NCBI GenBank assembly: GCA_021292165.1 | Contig: CM037880.1 | Span: forward strand, 225,028,467-225,092,466 | Source of the DNA: Shinisaurus crocodilurus | Taxonomy: Eukaryota > Chordata > Lepidosauria > Squamata > Shinisauridae | DNA: 64,000 nt | Direction of reading: 5' to 3' | Shown: piece after piece, positions 33,534-44,648 of the stretch | How the letters are laid out: each line of letters starts with the position of its first letter | How positions within the stretch are numbered: position 1 is the first letter of the stretch | The notes under the pieces: model-generated | Told to the model about the DNA's origin: nothing | Database searches by the model: none | The model's input: the letters and a program-made list of their open reading frames with translations, nothing else | Made by a program: the position numbers and the translations under genes

Positions 33534-35836
33534 TTAAATTAAGTTGCTTTTCATAACAGTAGTTTCTAGTCTTGAAGTTGCTGCTTGACACTCTTTGTCT
33601 GTTAGTGTATAGAAGTGCCCTGTTGTTGGGCAACAAGGATCAGCTTTTGTCAAAACATCTGAAGATGGTATCCATAGGACATCTTGTTTATCTGGATACA
33701 TAAATGATTTTGCTGGTCCAGCTGGATGAAGAAAGCTCACTTTCTGCTCTCTGATCATCTGTTTTTAAAACACAACCTAACCACCATTGTGAGATATAAA
33801 CACATGTAACAAATCCTCGTATTTCTTGCAATTCCAGTTCTCCTCCTTTAATAGTCACTGTCTCTTTTCTGGATTCACATTGAAATGAATATATTTTAGT
33901 AGCAACAGTGTGTTTTGTTAATGGAATTACAGCGTGAATTTTCTGTGTCCCAGGAATCGTCTTGAATTCTCGAAGCGACATTTCAGAAGCTTTCCTTCCA
34001 GTTCATAATCTTTACTTGTGGTGTATTGAAATGCAACCTGTGTGATGTTCTCCTTTGCCCAATCAAAGAGCTGATGAGGGGTCATGATTTGTTTTTCATA
34101 TGGATGCTGCAAACTTGCTCGAGCTGCTAACTTTTTCACAGTGCCACCCAAACCATCACAAGGCCCTTTTCCATACAATGTGGTAAAGAAGTGCCATTCT
34201 GCATCGATACCGAAAAATGACTTATGCTTACTTAAGTTGTAAATTGGAAATTGTAAGTTGTAAGTTGTAAATTGAAAATTATGAAAATTGGATGCCCCAA
34301 TAAATTTGTGAATATCTTGTGACTTCTCCATGACAACATGACGGCAACGGTTTTGGACAACAACGGCTCTCATGGTGCTCCATTTAAAGTGGAATCAGGT
34401 GTTAAACAGGGATGTGTTATCGCTCCAACATTATTTGCTATTTTCATCGCCATGATTTTACATCTTGTCGAGGGGAAACTTCCCACTGGTGTGGGAATTA
34501 TATATCGAACAGATGGAAAGCTTTTTAATCTCAGCAGGCTGAAAGCAAAAAGTAAGGTAATTACAACCTCCATTGTGGAACTTCAGTATGCTGATGATAA
34601 TGTGGTCTCCGCACATTCAGAGGATGATCTCCAAACTATCCTAAATGCTTTTGCAGAAGCATATGAAAAACTTGATGTCTCACTTAACATCAAAAAAACC
34701 AAAGTGCTTCATCAGCAAGTGCAAGCCAATCCTTTGGTGATGCCATCTATCCAGCTTGGCGGGACAATACTGGAAAATGTCGATCATTTTCTCTATCTTG
34801 GCAGCTATCTTTCTGTTACAGCTAACATCGACAGTGAAATCCAGCATCGTTTGAGCTCCGCAAGTGCCACGTTTTCTCGAATGAAACATAGAGTGTTCGA
34901 GGATCGGGATATTTGTAAGAAGACCAAAACGCTGGTTTATGAAGCCATTGTATTACCAACTTTATTGTATGCCTGCGAAACATGGACTATCTATAAACGT
35001 CACTTCCACCTCCTTGAAAGATTTCATCAACGTTGCCTCCGGAAAATCCTGCAAATTACTTGGGAAGATAGGCGAACAAATGTCAGTGTACTGGAAGAAG
35101 CAAAGACTACTAGCATTGAAAAAATGATCCTTCAACGCCAACTTCAGTGGACCGGTCATGTTGTTCGAATGCCTGACTGCCGTCTCCCAAAGCAGTTACT
35201 TTATTCCCAACTCAAGGATGGAAAGCGGAATATCGGTGGTCAATATAAGAGGTTTGAAGATGTTCATAAGGCTAATCTAAAAAAAATGCACTATAAACAT
35301 CGAAAACTGGGAAGCTCTGGCCCATGAACGATCTAACCGGATGTTAGCCTTTCACAAAGGTTCTATGGACTTTGAAGAAGCCCGAGTGCAAGGTGAAAGG
35401 GAGAAACGTGCTAAGCGAAAAGCACGTCAAATGAATCCTTTACAGGACCATCTTCCGTTTGGTAACCTGTGTCCTCACTGTGGGAAGCTGTGTGGATCTA
35501 GAATTGGCCTCCACAGTCACTTACGGACCCATCGCTAGAGTCTACACAATCTTCTTTAGAATTTCCTCCTTTTATCCTGGAAGACAATCTTACTCGGTCA
35601 CGAGTGATCGCCTGATGATGATGACTTAAGTTGTTGAAGTGTTTACTGTTTTTATACTGTGCTGCTGCACCATCAGGGAAATAATAGATCTTAGTTATGC
35701 TACCTGTAGAAATGGTGTGCAGGAATTCAACAATTTGAAAAGTCATGAACACATTGCAGCAGAAGTGGGGTCGGCACTTGTCACGGCTTCAGGCCTGCCT
35801 TTTTCTTTCTTATCAGAATCTGTGAATAAAGCTTGA
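33534..35836 (-). pseudogene. Transposase C-terminal half, split by a retroelement and frameshifted
   Basis: Minus-strand pieces in order: KIYYFPDGAAAQYKNSKHFN (upstream of the insertion), then FFGIDAEWHFFTTLYGKGPC, DGLGGTVKKLAARASLQ and MTPHQLFDWAKENITQVAF, then KTIPGTQKIHAVIPLTK and finally KVSFLHPAGPAKSFMYP. This order (FSDGAAAQYKNFKNF ... AEWHFFATSHGKGPCDG ... GTIKRLAARASLQ ... TIPGT..HSFIP ... VKFLHPCGP) is a widespread animal transposase-like family, often annotated as uncharacterised protein. Removing the insertion restores the frame at the junction, so it was open when hit. The N-terminal third is absent, with further frameshifts near 33690 and 33980. Confidence 0.8.
34241..35623 (+). 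mobile_element. 5'-truncated non-LTR retrotransposon nested in the transposase
   Basis: The insertion is flanked by an 11-bp target duplication, ACTTAAGTTGT (34230-34240 and 35624-35634), and ends in a short (ATG)n-like tail. The frame from 34338 to 35327 carries RT motifs GVKQGCVIAPTLF (residues 21-33) and the catalytic YADD box (residues 84-87), then the LPTLLYACETWTIYKRH and RWTGHVVRM-like (QWTGHVVRMPDCRLPKQLL) region. After one frameshift near 35290, 35341-35538 carries a C2H2 finger (CPHC ... HSHLRTH). A TGA lies just upstream of 34338. The clade is not assigned. Confidence 0.88.
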
Positions 35837-36611
35837 TTTAATGTAGACATCCAAAGAGATATATCTCTGTGAAGGTTTGAGGCCTACCCATGCCTGGTTT
35901 GGTTTCAGTGTGAAGGCCCCGGAAGCTCCGGAAAGGAGGGGGCGGGCTTAAGTTTAATTTCCCGCCAAAAAAATTCTGTTTTAAGTGTGTATAAGGGGGT
36001 GAAGTTATTGTAGGAAGGTACTGTGCATGTATAAGAACATTCACATCTTCTGAACTGTTCAGAACCCCATTCTGGAAATCGGTACATATACTCAAGGTAA
36101 ACATGGGTTTATCTGAGGAAAAAAATCAGCAAAAAAAAAAAAAGTTTGGGTGTTTTTTTTTAATTCAAGGTCAAATTAAAGAAACTATGACCTTGAATAT
36201 TTTATTTCACATGCATACTTCATGTTACATATCAAATAAAAGGGTAGTTCGAGAGCTTTCATATGACACCATGATTTACTTTCTAGGTCAATTCTGAAGG
36301 AAGTTATGATACTTTTTGTGTAGTCACAAACACTGAAAAATCGTGTTTTGGGCATTTTTTGAGCACACTGTACTTTTGAACCGTGAGGTATAATGACCTA
36401 TAATTTGGTGTATGTTCATTTCTCATGCTGGTCTACCAGTATGCCAGTTTTTTTTAAAAATCGCAGATGGTGAGGTAAATTTTTCATTTTTTTTGGTTGA
36501 TTTTACATGGAATGACCCGCATGCAAAGGATAGAGTAGAAGAAACAGGAAGCAACTTGGAGAGAGTCCTAGAAACAGGAGGTGTCAGACAAACCAGACTG
36601 GTGTTCGAATA

Positions 36612-37293
36612 GCAGAGAAGATGAACATCTTTGTGTGGTAGATCACAAACTGAATATGAGCCAGCAATGCAATGTGGCTGCAAAGAAGGCAAATGCTATT
36701 TTGGGCTGCATTAATAGAAGTATAGCTTCCAAATCGCGGGAAGTGATAATTCCCCTTTACTCGGCACTGGTCAGGCCTCATCTTGAGTACTGCGTCCAGT
36801 TCTGGGCACTACACTTTAAGAAGGACATAGACAAACTGGAGAGGGTTCAGAGGAGGGCAACAAGGATGATAAAGGGACTGGAAACAAGGCCCTATGAGGA
36901 GAGACTGAAAGAACTGGGCATGTTTAGCCTTCAGAAGAGGAGACTGAGGGGAGATATGATCGCACTCTTCCAGTACTTGAAGGGTTGTCACACAGAGGAA
37001 GGCCAGGATCTCTGCTCGATCATCCCAGTTTGCAGGACACGGAATGATAGGCTCAAGTTACAGGAACCCAGATTCCACCTAAACATCAGGAAAAACTTCC
37101 TGACTGTTAGAGCAATATGCCAATGGAATCAACTACCTATGGAGGTGGTGGGCTCTCCCAGTCTGGAGGCATTCAAGGTGCAGCTAGATGGCCATCTGTC
37201 AGGGATGCTTTGACCTGGATTCCTGCACTGAGCAGGGGGTTGGACTCGATGGCCTTGTAGGCCCCTTCCAACTCTACTTTTCTATGATTCTAA
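36612..37293 (+). mobile_element. CR1 LINE 3' part
   Basis: An open frame of about 200 codons: DEHLCVVDHKLNMSQQCNVA, YSALVRPHLEYCVQFWALHF, KRRLRGDMIALFQYLKGCHT and so on, ending with the tail TTCTATGATTCTA. It is the most complete CR1 copy in the window. It is part of a retrotransposon and not a host gene, despite the long frame. Confidence 0.93.
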
Positions 37294-37349
37294 AGAGGAG
37301 GAGGAGATTTGAAAGGAAAAGGGTTTACTCTAATACAAAACCATCACAG

Positions 37350-37507
37350 ATTCATAGATCATAGAGCTGGAAGGGGCCTACAAGGCCATGGAGTCCAACC
37401 CCCTGCTCGATGCAGGAGACTAGAGGAGGGGTCTCCCATCCAAGCAATAACCAGGCCTGACCCTGCTTAGCTTTCCACACTCAGACAAGCTGAGCCAGCG
37501 TGAGCCA
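37350..37507 (-). mobile_element. 5S-rRNA-derived SINE with CR1-like tail, antisense
   Basis: On the minus strand the head reads GGAAAGCTAAGCAGGGTCAG, GCCTGGTTATTGCTTGGATG and GGAGACC, the 3' half of 5S rRNA with its internal promoter region. The tail GGAGTCCAACCCCCTGCTCG / CCTTCCAGCTCTATGATC (shown by strand context) is that of CR1. A plus-strand copy is at 60738-60912. Confidence 0.78.
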
Positions 37508-37675
37508 GTGAAGAGGATTTTAAGAAGAGGCAAGATTAATGGAGAGTTGGAGCTGGAAAGACAAAGGCCAGCGAGGAGGACACGACTGCAGCCCTTGGGA
37601 AGAAGGGCTCTGTGGGAGGACCGGGGCGACGTTGGCAGCCAGCGCTGCGAGGAGAGCAGCAGCAGGATCGAGCCG

Positions 37676-37825
37676 CTAGGCCAGGCCTGCGCGTCCTGGT
37701 GCCCTCCAGATTTCTGGGACTACAACTCCCGACACCATTGACCACTGGTAATGCTGGCTGGGGCTGATGGGAGCTGTAGCCCCAAACATCTGAAGGCCAC
37801 CAGGTTGGGGAAGGCTGTGCCAGAC
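37676..37825. mobile_element. Imperfect hairpin repeat of a second family
   Basis: CCTGGTGCCCTCCAGATTTC...GACTACAACTCCC pairs with GGGAGCTGTAGCCCCAAACA...GGCCACCAGGTTGGG. A relative lies at 46030-46155. It resembles the 135-bp hAT hairpins in design but not in sequence at its ends. Confidence 0.6.
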
Positions 37826-40667
37826 AGTCAATGTGCGACGGAAAAGGCGAGGGGTCCACCGCGTCACCCCCGCGGCAAGTCCAGTGACGCCTGCCCAGGC
37901 CCTGGACCTGGCCGGGGCAAGGCAGGCCGGGGAGAGGCCAAGGGGGGTGGCATCGTCTCGCGCCGTCAGGAAGTGCGGCGGCGTCACCCATGCCCGAATC
38001 CTCTCCCTAGTTCTGCTCGTGCCACCTGAAAGCAAATGTAGAACTTGGGATAGCCGCAAGAAAAGCAGCTGCCCAGCTCATCCTTCTTGGAGCACCGCTG
38101 CCGCCGCTGCCGCCACTGCCCTACTCTCGACTGACTGTGCTTTCATTCTGCCCCCCCCCCGTGCGCTTGTGCGCTTGCCCAGGCAGGCCTCTCTCCGGCC
38201 ACTGCCACCAGCGGTCTGCTTGCCTTTGCCTCCGCCTCCGCCTAGGGATGCACAGGTTTTGTGAAATGTGTCCTGCCTTTGCTTCGCAGTCTTTCGCTCC
38301 ATTGTCCGCTCATGGATGGAATCAGGTCTTTTGCACGAGAACTTTGTTTGCAAATGTGAATTTGTGCAACTGTGCATTAGTGCAAGTATGCATTAGTTGG
38401 TGCACATAGATTTCTTAGATTTCATAGATTTCATAGAGTTGGAAGGAGCCTACAAGGCTATCATTAGTAGATGTGCACTAGCACTAATGCACACGTGTGC
38501 AAATGCGCATCTGTACAAATGCAGATTTGCAAACAAAATGGTGCAAATCCCTCCCCCAAGTATAAATTGGTCCGCAAATCCATGGAATCCATAGGACTCG
38601 GGAAAAGCCAGTCCCTGTGGATCCACAGGTTGGATTCACAGAAATCCGAACTCATCTGGCTCCGCCGTGGATCCCTCTGCCACCCCTCCCGCCACCCGGT
38701 TCAGCATTCCTGGCTGTCCAGAAGCAACTGGGAGCCGGCCAGCGTCAGTCTGCGTGGGCCTTGTTTGCTGCAGCAGAAGGGAGCTGAACTAGGCACCCGT
38801 CTTTTGTCAGTGTCAGGTGACACATAAAGGACATTCCCTACACGACAAACATGAGGCCAAGCTCCGGTGGCAGACGTGCCTTTTAAAAGCGTGCTCCACC
38901 TCTGCACTGCGCTCGGCCCTGGGTAGGGGCCGTTTGCCAGCCTCCTGCTGAAAATCTCCTCCCGGTTTCAGGGTTGGTGGACTGCACCCCACAGACTCAC
39001 ACAAGCTCTGCCTTCCAAACAAATCTACGAGTTTTAGTCAAACAAAGCCTTTCCACTGAGCTCTCTCAGGCTGTGGCCACTCTCTCCTCAGGCCAGAACC
39101 CCTGGGTGTTGCCCTCAGCTACTTCCTGGTTTCTCCCAGGAAGCAGAACCCGCTCAGGCTGAATCTGGCAGTTCTTTTGTGTTATCACACAGACCCCGTG
39201 CTCCCTGCTCCCTGCTAGTTGCTCCCAAGGGTTTGAGTGCAAATAGCAGCTGTGAGGGGTGGGGTGGGGTGGGGTGGGGGGTATTTTCAGCCAGAAAGAG
39301 AGACCGCATGACAGCCAGGCTGGTCTAAAACTGATAGACTGGTGCAGATTCACTTCCCCTTTCGGACTGCCTAAGAGCTTCAGTGACCCAGGGGCCTTTT
39401 CTTTGGTGGCACCTTATCTTTGGAATGTACCACCTCCAGGCTTCTCTACATTCTCCAAAAAGTGCCTCAAGGCTCACGATGTCACCAGATTTCATAATGA
39501 CCTTCTCTGGAGTGTGAATTTGGCAGGGCCATAAAGCAAGCCAGTCTTCTAGAGCAGGGCCATTCTCTCTCACACACCCCTAGTTTCCCCCAGCCTCAGA
39601 TTTTAATCCAAGCCAGAAATGAGCTCAGCTCCCACTTATGTGGCCGTAGCTCAGGCAGCCGAAGAAGCAGGGAGCTCTTTCTTCCTCCCCCTCTTCCACT
39701 CTCTCCTTGAAATGGCGTGGCTGGTGGCAGGGGTGTTGGGAAAAGTAGGTTTCCTGGGGTGCTGGCACTCTGGGGAAATTGCATTTCCCAGGCTCCCTGC
39801 TCCTGCCACATGACCACAGCAGCATTTCAAGCCCTGGGCACAGAGGAGGAGGAGCAGTGGGGGTGGTGGAGTGATGGGCAGGCAGAGACCTCCCCACCTG
39901 CCTATGAAGAACCACAGCAGCCAAGTACGGGGGGGGGGGGGCTGGGGCTCAGGGGGGGGGAAGGCGGGGGCTGCCAGGGCATTGGGCTCCCAGAGATGTG
40001 GCCAGGACTGCAGCAGGACAGCTCAGCTTGCCAAGCCCAAGTCACGCCTTGCAGGGTTCACCCATCGCCGTCACCTTTCGAGACCCGACTATTTTCACAG
40101 GTCTTCTTCACAAATCCCGCCAGGCCTCCCAGTTTGGCACGTCTTCTGCCCTGGTCTTTCCCCCTTCTCACCCCTCCCCACTCTCCTTATCTTTGCATGT
40201 CTGTGGATTTAGATTGCAAACGCAGAAGCAGGCCCTGCGCCTCTGTTCTGCTGCGTCCTACATTGTGTGGAGTCTGGGTGTGTGCTGGTTAAGGTACAGG
40301 TGTTTTGAGCTGTGATGGTCATGAGAATGATGTTTAAAGAAGGAACAGGGGAGGGAAGCACCCCAAGGCCAGGCCAGCTCTGCTGTTCCCCAGGGTAGCC
40401 CAAGCCCACCGGGGTGGGGTGGGGTGGGGGGGATTTCCCCGTGCCTGCTCTTGGGCACCCGCACAAGCAAGCCCCTCCCTGCCTGCCCGGCTCAGCAGGG
40501 ACACGATTGCCGCCGCCCCCCCCCCGGGCACCCGTTCTTCCTTCGTCCACCCACCCCTGGCTGGGGCAACCCCACTGGCACACTCTCCGCGCAGCCGGCG
40601 CCTTCTCCCCACCACGGGGGGGGCTTGGACTAGGCCGGGTCAGCAGAAGGAGGCTCCCCTCGCTCAC

Positions 40668-40801
40668 CTGCGCGACTTTCTCGGGGATGTTGCGAACGGT
40701 GAAGCCATAGAGGCGGATCCGGTCAGGAAAGATGCTGGAGAGGATCCTGCGATCCAGCTGGAAGGCGATCTCGCCCACGATGCGCTCCTGTTTGCTGGCG
40801 T
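40668..40801 (-). CDS. SPATC1: SPATC1 exon 4: conserved core of speriolin
   Basis: Acceptor ATCCTTACAG|AC and donor CAG|GTGAGC on the minus strand. Two bases complete a split Asp codon, then 44 codons: [40 protein letters not shown] and KVAQ. The stretch [21 protein letters not shown] matches mammalian speriolin nearly residue for residue as I remember it, and SPATC1L shares the motif. These are residues 441-485 of the prediction. Phase 1 on entry and 0 on exit, as in gene A exon 4. There are no disabling changes. Confidence 0.96.
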
Positions 40802-40871
40802 CTGTAAGGATATTTCCAGTCAGTGAGGGGTGCCCCACTAGCCAGCAACCTTCCTCCAAGGCCGCCCTCCT

Positions 40872-40872
40872 T

Positions 40873-40903
<31 letters not shown>

Positions 40904-40908
40904 CGCGC
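40872..40908. repeat. (TG)n(CG)n microsatellite 70 bases from exon 4
   Basis: A TG run followed by CG units lies upstream of exon 4 on the minus strand, close to its acceptor. Confidence 0.95.
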
Positions 40909-41169
40909 TACACTTACTCAAGCTGCCTTTCTTCCACTGACGGATATTACACACACGCACACACACACCGCCCCCGCCGCCCTGCTTGGACTGCATACCC
41001 CACATCTGGCAGCCCTAGTGACTGAGGAAGGGACTGCTGGGACCACTGCCTTTGCCCACCAGACCGGGGTCCCGGGATGGCGCCACCTGGCCGCCTTCTC
41101 TCTCCCCGCGTCGGAGACAGGGCGCTCGCCTGCCCCAATGCCAGCCTGCCTGCCTGCCTGCCTGCCTCC

Positions 41170-41846
41170 CAGGGCCGGATTAACATAGGGGCGATTGGAG
41201 CGGCAGCTCCAGGCCCATAACAGAAAAGAGGCCCACAATATAGGGACGCCTGGCATGATTTGAGTTAGCTCTGATCGTTATCATTCAGCATAATTAATGA
41301 TTTTTTCAAGATTAGAAAGGTGTTCTAAGCACATCTGCATTGCAGGCTTGAGGCAAGACCTAGCAAGAACTGTTGTTCTCAAATTAGCATTTCGGTAGGT
41401 TTTTGCATTTCAATCACTGTTACTACATTTCTTTGAAGCACATGGGGGGCTTGCTAGGGTCTGTAATATTCAGATTTAGAAGGGACCTCTCTCTCCAGCC
41501 TCGAGCAAAAGATCTTTCTGATTCGCAGCTCAATTGTTCAAATGCTAGTTTAACAAAAAAACGAAAACGAAACAAAGCAACAAGAACAACACAATTATTC
41601 TTGGTCAAGCAAAGCTTCCTGGCTTTTTGTTGTGGCTGCTTTTTCTTTTTTAATAAATAAATCTGGGGGAAATTGGGAAGACCCTTACTGATGAGCTGCA
41701 GGAGTTTTTGAGTTTTGGCACTTTAATGGTAATTAAAATATTTAATTTGTTTTAATATAAAATTGCGTCTTCATTTTATTTATTTCCATAAAAAGGCCCT
41801 CCAAAATCCTCAGCACCAGGCCCATAATGCTCTTAATCTGGCCCTG
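41170..41846 (+). mobile_element. hAT non-autonomous element (677 bp)
   Basis: The ends CAGGGCCGGATTAA and TTAATCTGGCCCTG are inverted repeats. A perfect 8-bp duplication, CTGCCTCC, flanks it (41162-41169 and 41847-41854), placing it at the end of a (CCTG)n run. The interior is AT-rich without a transposase frame. Confidence 0.93.
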
Positions 41847-43815
41847 CTGCCTCCTCTTTCCGTGCTTCAGCTTCGAGCCCCGTGTTATCAGCGGTCTTGT
41901 TCTGCAGCCTCACACCATGTGCTCACTTGCGGTGTCACCTCCCTGCGCCTGCACGGTCCCAGCCCTCTTATTCTGCCGGTGAGGGGAACACTGAATTTGC
42001 GGGTCAGTCAGTGATATGCCTCACTTTAATAAGACACATACTTTGAATGCTAAACGCTTAATTCTGACAACAGCCTCTGGCAAAGCTCATCTTGCAAAGC
42101 TGCAGAGTGCCATCTCGCACATTCTTGGGGGGGGGGGGGGGTAGGGGATAATCTGTTGCAGTTCTGAACGCTAAAGCTTCATTTCTGGCAACCAGCCTCT
42201 TGCGTAGCTGATCTTCAGCTGCTGCACATACTTTTATGCATGTTTAACTAAAACTAAAACCAACAAAGTAACTATCCAAGCTTTTCAAAAGATTAGACAT
42301 TCAGACTTGCTTTGCTCTGCTTGTACATGCTACAGATTACGGTAAATTAAGAGAGGCAGGCAACTTGTTATAACAGCTGATCTTGGGAGATTTCAGGACT
42401 TACCTCCTTCCTCTTGCTGACTAATGCGTTGCCTCCAGATGAACCAGGCACGTGCCTCAATGCCCATCTTCCCCCTGCCTTGTGTCTCTCCGTCCCCCCC
42501 TCGGCCTCCCCCCTCCCCCACCAGTGCTCAGCCTTTCACTGCTACTAGCGTTTGCCATGCTCGCCAACCCAAAGGAAAGCACCCCTGGGAGAAGAGGGGC
42601 ACTGATGAACTGAACTTTGGACTTCCCCCCAAGCAACAGAAGAAAAGGACTGTGTCCATGCCTGGGTGCATGGAGGTGAAGTTCTCCGCAAGCACAACTT
42701 GTGAAGTTGTAGAATGTGTTCGCTGCTTATGTGGTGTAGAATTGGAATGAGCACACTGGGTTCGCATGACGTGGCAATGGCAACCCCCCGTGGCTTCTAA
42801 GCACGGGTGGGTTGCCATGTGTGCGAACCCATGAAGGGTTTGTCAGGGTGGCTTAAGTTTGGTTTATAAGCCACCCTGGCCACCCATGGCTTGTTGTAAG
42901 GTTTCTTTGACCCACAATGGGTTGTTGTGTTGTCTGAACCCAGAGGACACGACCCGTCATGGGTTGAGCCAAACCGCTACTGGGCCACTTGGAAAGAGCA
43001 GCAAAAACCCTTTGCTGCTCTTGCCTAGGGGCTACCGGGCGACCACCATTCCCAGCCACCCCCAAAGTGCCAAAGTGGCACTTGGGGGCAGCTGGCAGAG
43101 GCTCCCCCCCATCCTCGCTGTGGCTTGTATTCCCTTTTAAACCTTTTCCCCCCCTCAGATCGGGAAAGCCATCTGTCAAGCTGGCTTTCACAATCCCCCT
43201 TTTGACAGATACGAGCTGCTCCTCCACAGTGCCCCAGCGGTACCACGGAGGGGTTGCCCAGGCTTGCTACCTATTTTTTTAAAAACAACAACAACACCCT
43301 AATTTTCGCAATTAATCATGAAAAAAATTAGATGATTATTTTTATTGTCGCCCTTTCACAACTTCGGACGACCACAGTTAGGCGGGAGCGGCAACGGGGA
43401 AGCTGGGTGGGTAATGGGTGGGGGGGGTGCTTGCAAAGTCCAGCAGGTACCCACCCTGTACAGCGCCCCCCCCCAGGCGTGCAGGTAAGTAACCCCCCTT
43501 TGCAAGCATTTGTCAGAAGCCGACCCGTCAAATGCTTGCACAGCCCCGAGAGAACCTTGCTTTTGAAAGTGGGGTGGTCCGGAGCCCACCCCCTTCACAG
43601 CAGGATCCTCAGGGTATTGTGGGGTGGATAATATGTGCACGGTGTCCCCTAAGTTTTGCAAGTGTCCCTGAGGTTCTCGGGAACATGCACATCTTCTCAT
43701 GTACGGGGGCAATGGCTCTTTGACAGATCAGCTGGCCTGGCAAAGAAAAAACGTCTGTTTTTAAGGTGAGATTTTAAGGGGTTAAAAATTTCTCTCTGGG
43801 CAGGAAAGTATAGAG

Positions 43816-43950
43816 CAGTGTTCTCCAACCTTGGGTCCCCAGATATTTTTGGCCCACAACTCACAGCATGCCCCAGCCAGCTACGCTGGCTGGGGCATGC
43901 TGGGAGTTGTGGGCCAAAAATATCTGGGGACCCAAGGTTGGAGAACACTG
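43816..43950. mobile_element. Palindromic hAT hairpin element, copy C (135 bp)
   Basis: Termini CAGTGTTCTCC and GGAGAACACTG with arms almost perfectly complementary. The 8-bp flanks GTATAGAG (43808-43815) and GTATAAAG (43951-43958) differ by one base and have a central TA. Confidence 0.9.
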
Positions 43951-44121
43951 GTATAAAGGTATATATACTCTATATGCTAGAAGGCATCCCACCCACCACC
44001 CACACCCATTACCCTCTCAGCTTCCTCATCGCCACTCCCGTGTAACTGCGGTCATCTGCAGTTGTGAAAGGGCGGCCATAAAAGTAATTAAATCCCCCCC
44101 CCCATGATTGATTGCAAAAAT

Positions 44122-44648
44122 CAATTAATCCTTTTGGGCAGAGGTCATAATACAGATAAATCTAGTATTAGAATGCTCTTTATTATATACCAATGCACAT
44201 GGTCTTTTAAATTATATACCTGCTGTATGGAATTTATCACAAGGACGACACATGTGGATTTTCCACACCCTCTTGAACAGCCAAAAGCCTGATATTATAA
44301 CACTGGAAAGATAAACGCCCACCTCCTACAACACAATGGATTGAGGACCTAATAATAATGCTTTCAACATTTGAGCGGGTGGTATTTAGACGCCACCTGC
44401 AGATGGATAAATGCATGGATATTTGGTCTGCTTTTTCTGAAGTTCATGCATAGCTGTCTTTACAGACAGTTGTATTACTACATATTTATTGATACTTATG
44501 GATATATATTTCATACATATTTACTGTAAGTGATTCATTTTAAATACTGTAAGAAAATTGTATTTTTCCCCATTATTTTTTTAAATATTGTTTTTGTTTT
44601 GGTGTAATTCACATTTTAAAAACTAATATTTTTTTAAAAAAGAAAAAA
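44122..44648 (+). mobile_element. L1-type LINE, 3' end only
   Basis: The frame reads WKDKRPPPTTQWIEDLIIML then STFERVVFRRHLQMDKCMDI and WSAFSEVHA-stop, an L1 ORF2 C-terminus, followed by an A/T-rich tail. It is flanked by a 16-bp duplication with one mismatch, GATT[GA]ATTGCAAAAAT (44106-44121 and 44649-44664). It entered the right arm of the foldback. Confidence 0.82.

Larger units (their letters stand above)
32389..36518 (-). mobile_element. DNA transposon with broken transposase and a nested retroelement
   Basis: The termini are inverted (GGGTCATTCCATGTAAAATC at the left; its reverse complement ends at 36518), with imperfect similarity reaching about 300 bases inward. A 4-bp GCAT duplication flanks it (32385-32388 and 36519-36522). 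Without the 1383-bp insertion at 34241-35623 and its duplicated target it is about 2.7 kb. The transposase is on the minus strand and lacks its N-terminal part. Four-base targets occur in several superfamilies (Sola, Chapaev, Academ and others), so the class is left open. Confidence 0.82.
30656..40667 (-). other. SPATC1: Gene B intron 4
   Basis: Donor GTGAGC at 40667, acceptor CTCCACAG at 30656, minus strand. About 10 kb, mostly mobile elements in the left half. 37830-40667 is largely unassigned, with a short CR1-tail trace near 38403-38460 and G runs near 39930-39960. Confidence 0.8.

Noticed and set aside
36612..37213. A 200-codon open frame as a host gene
   Set aside because: It is CR1 ORF2, repeated at 1-361 and 26725-26886, and followed by the CR1 ATTCTATG tail.
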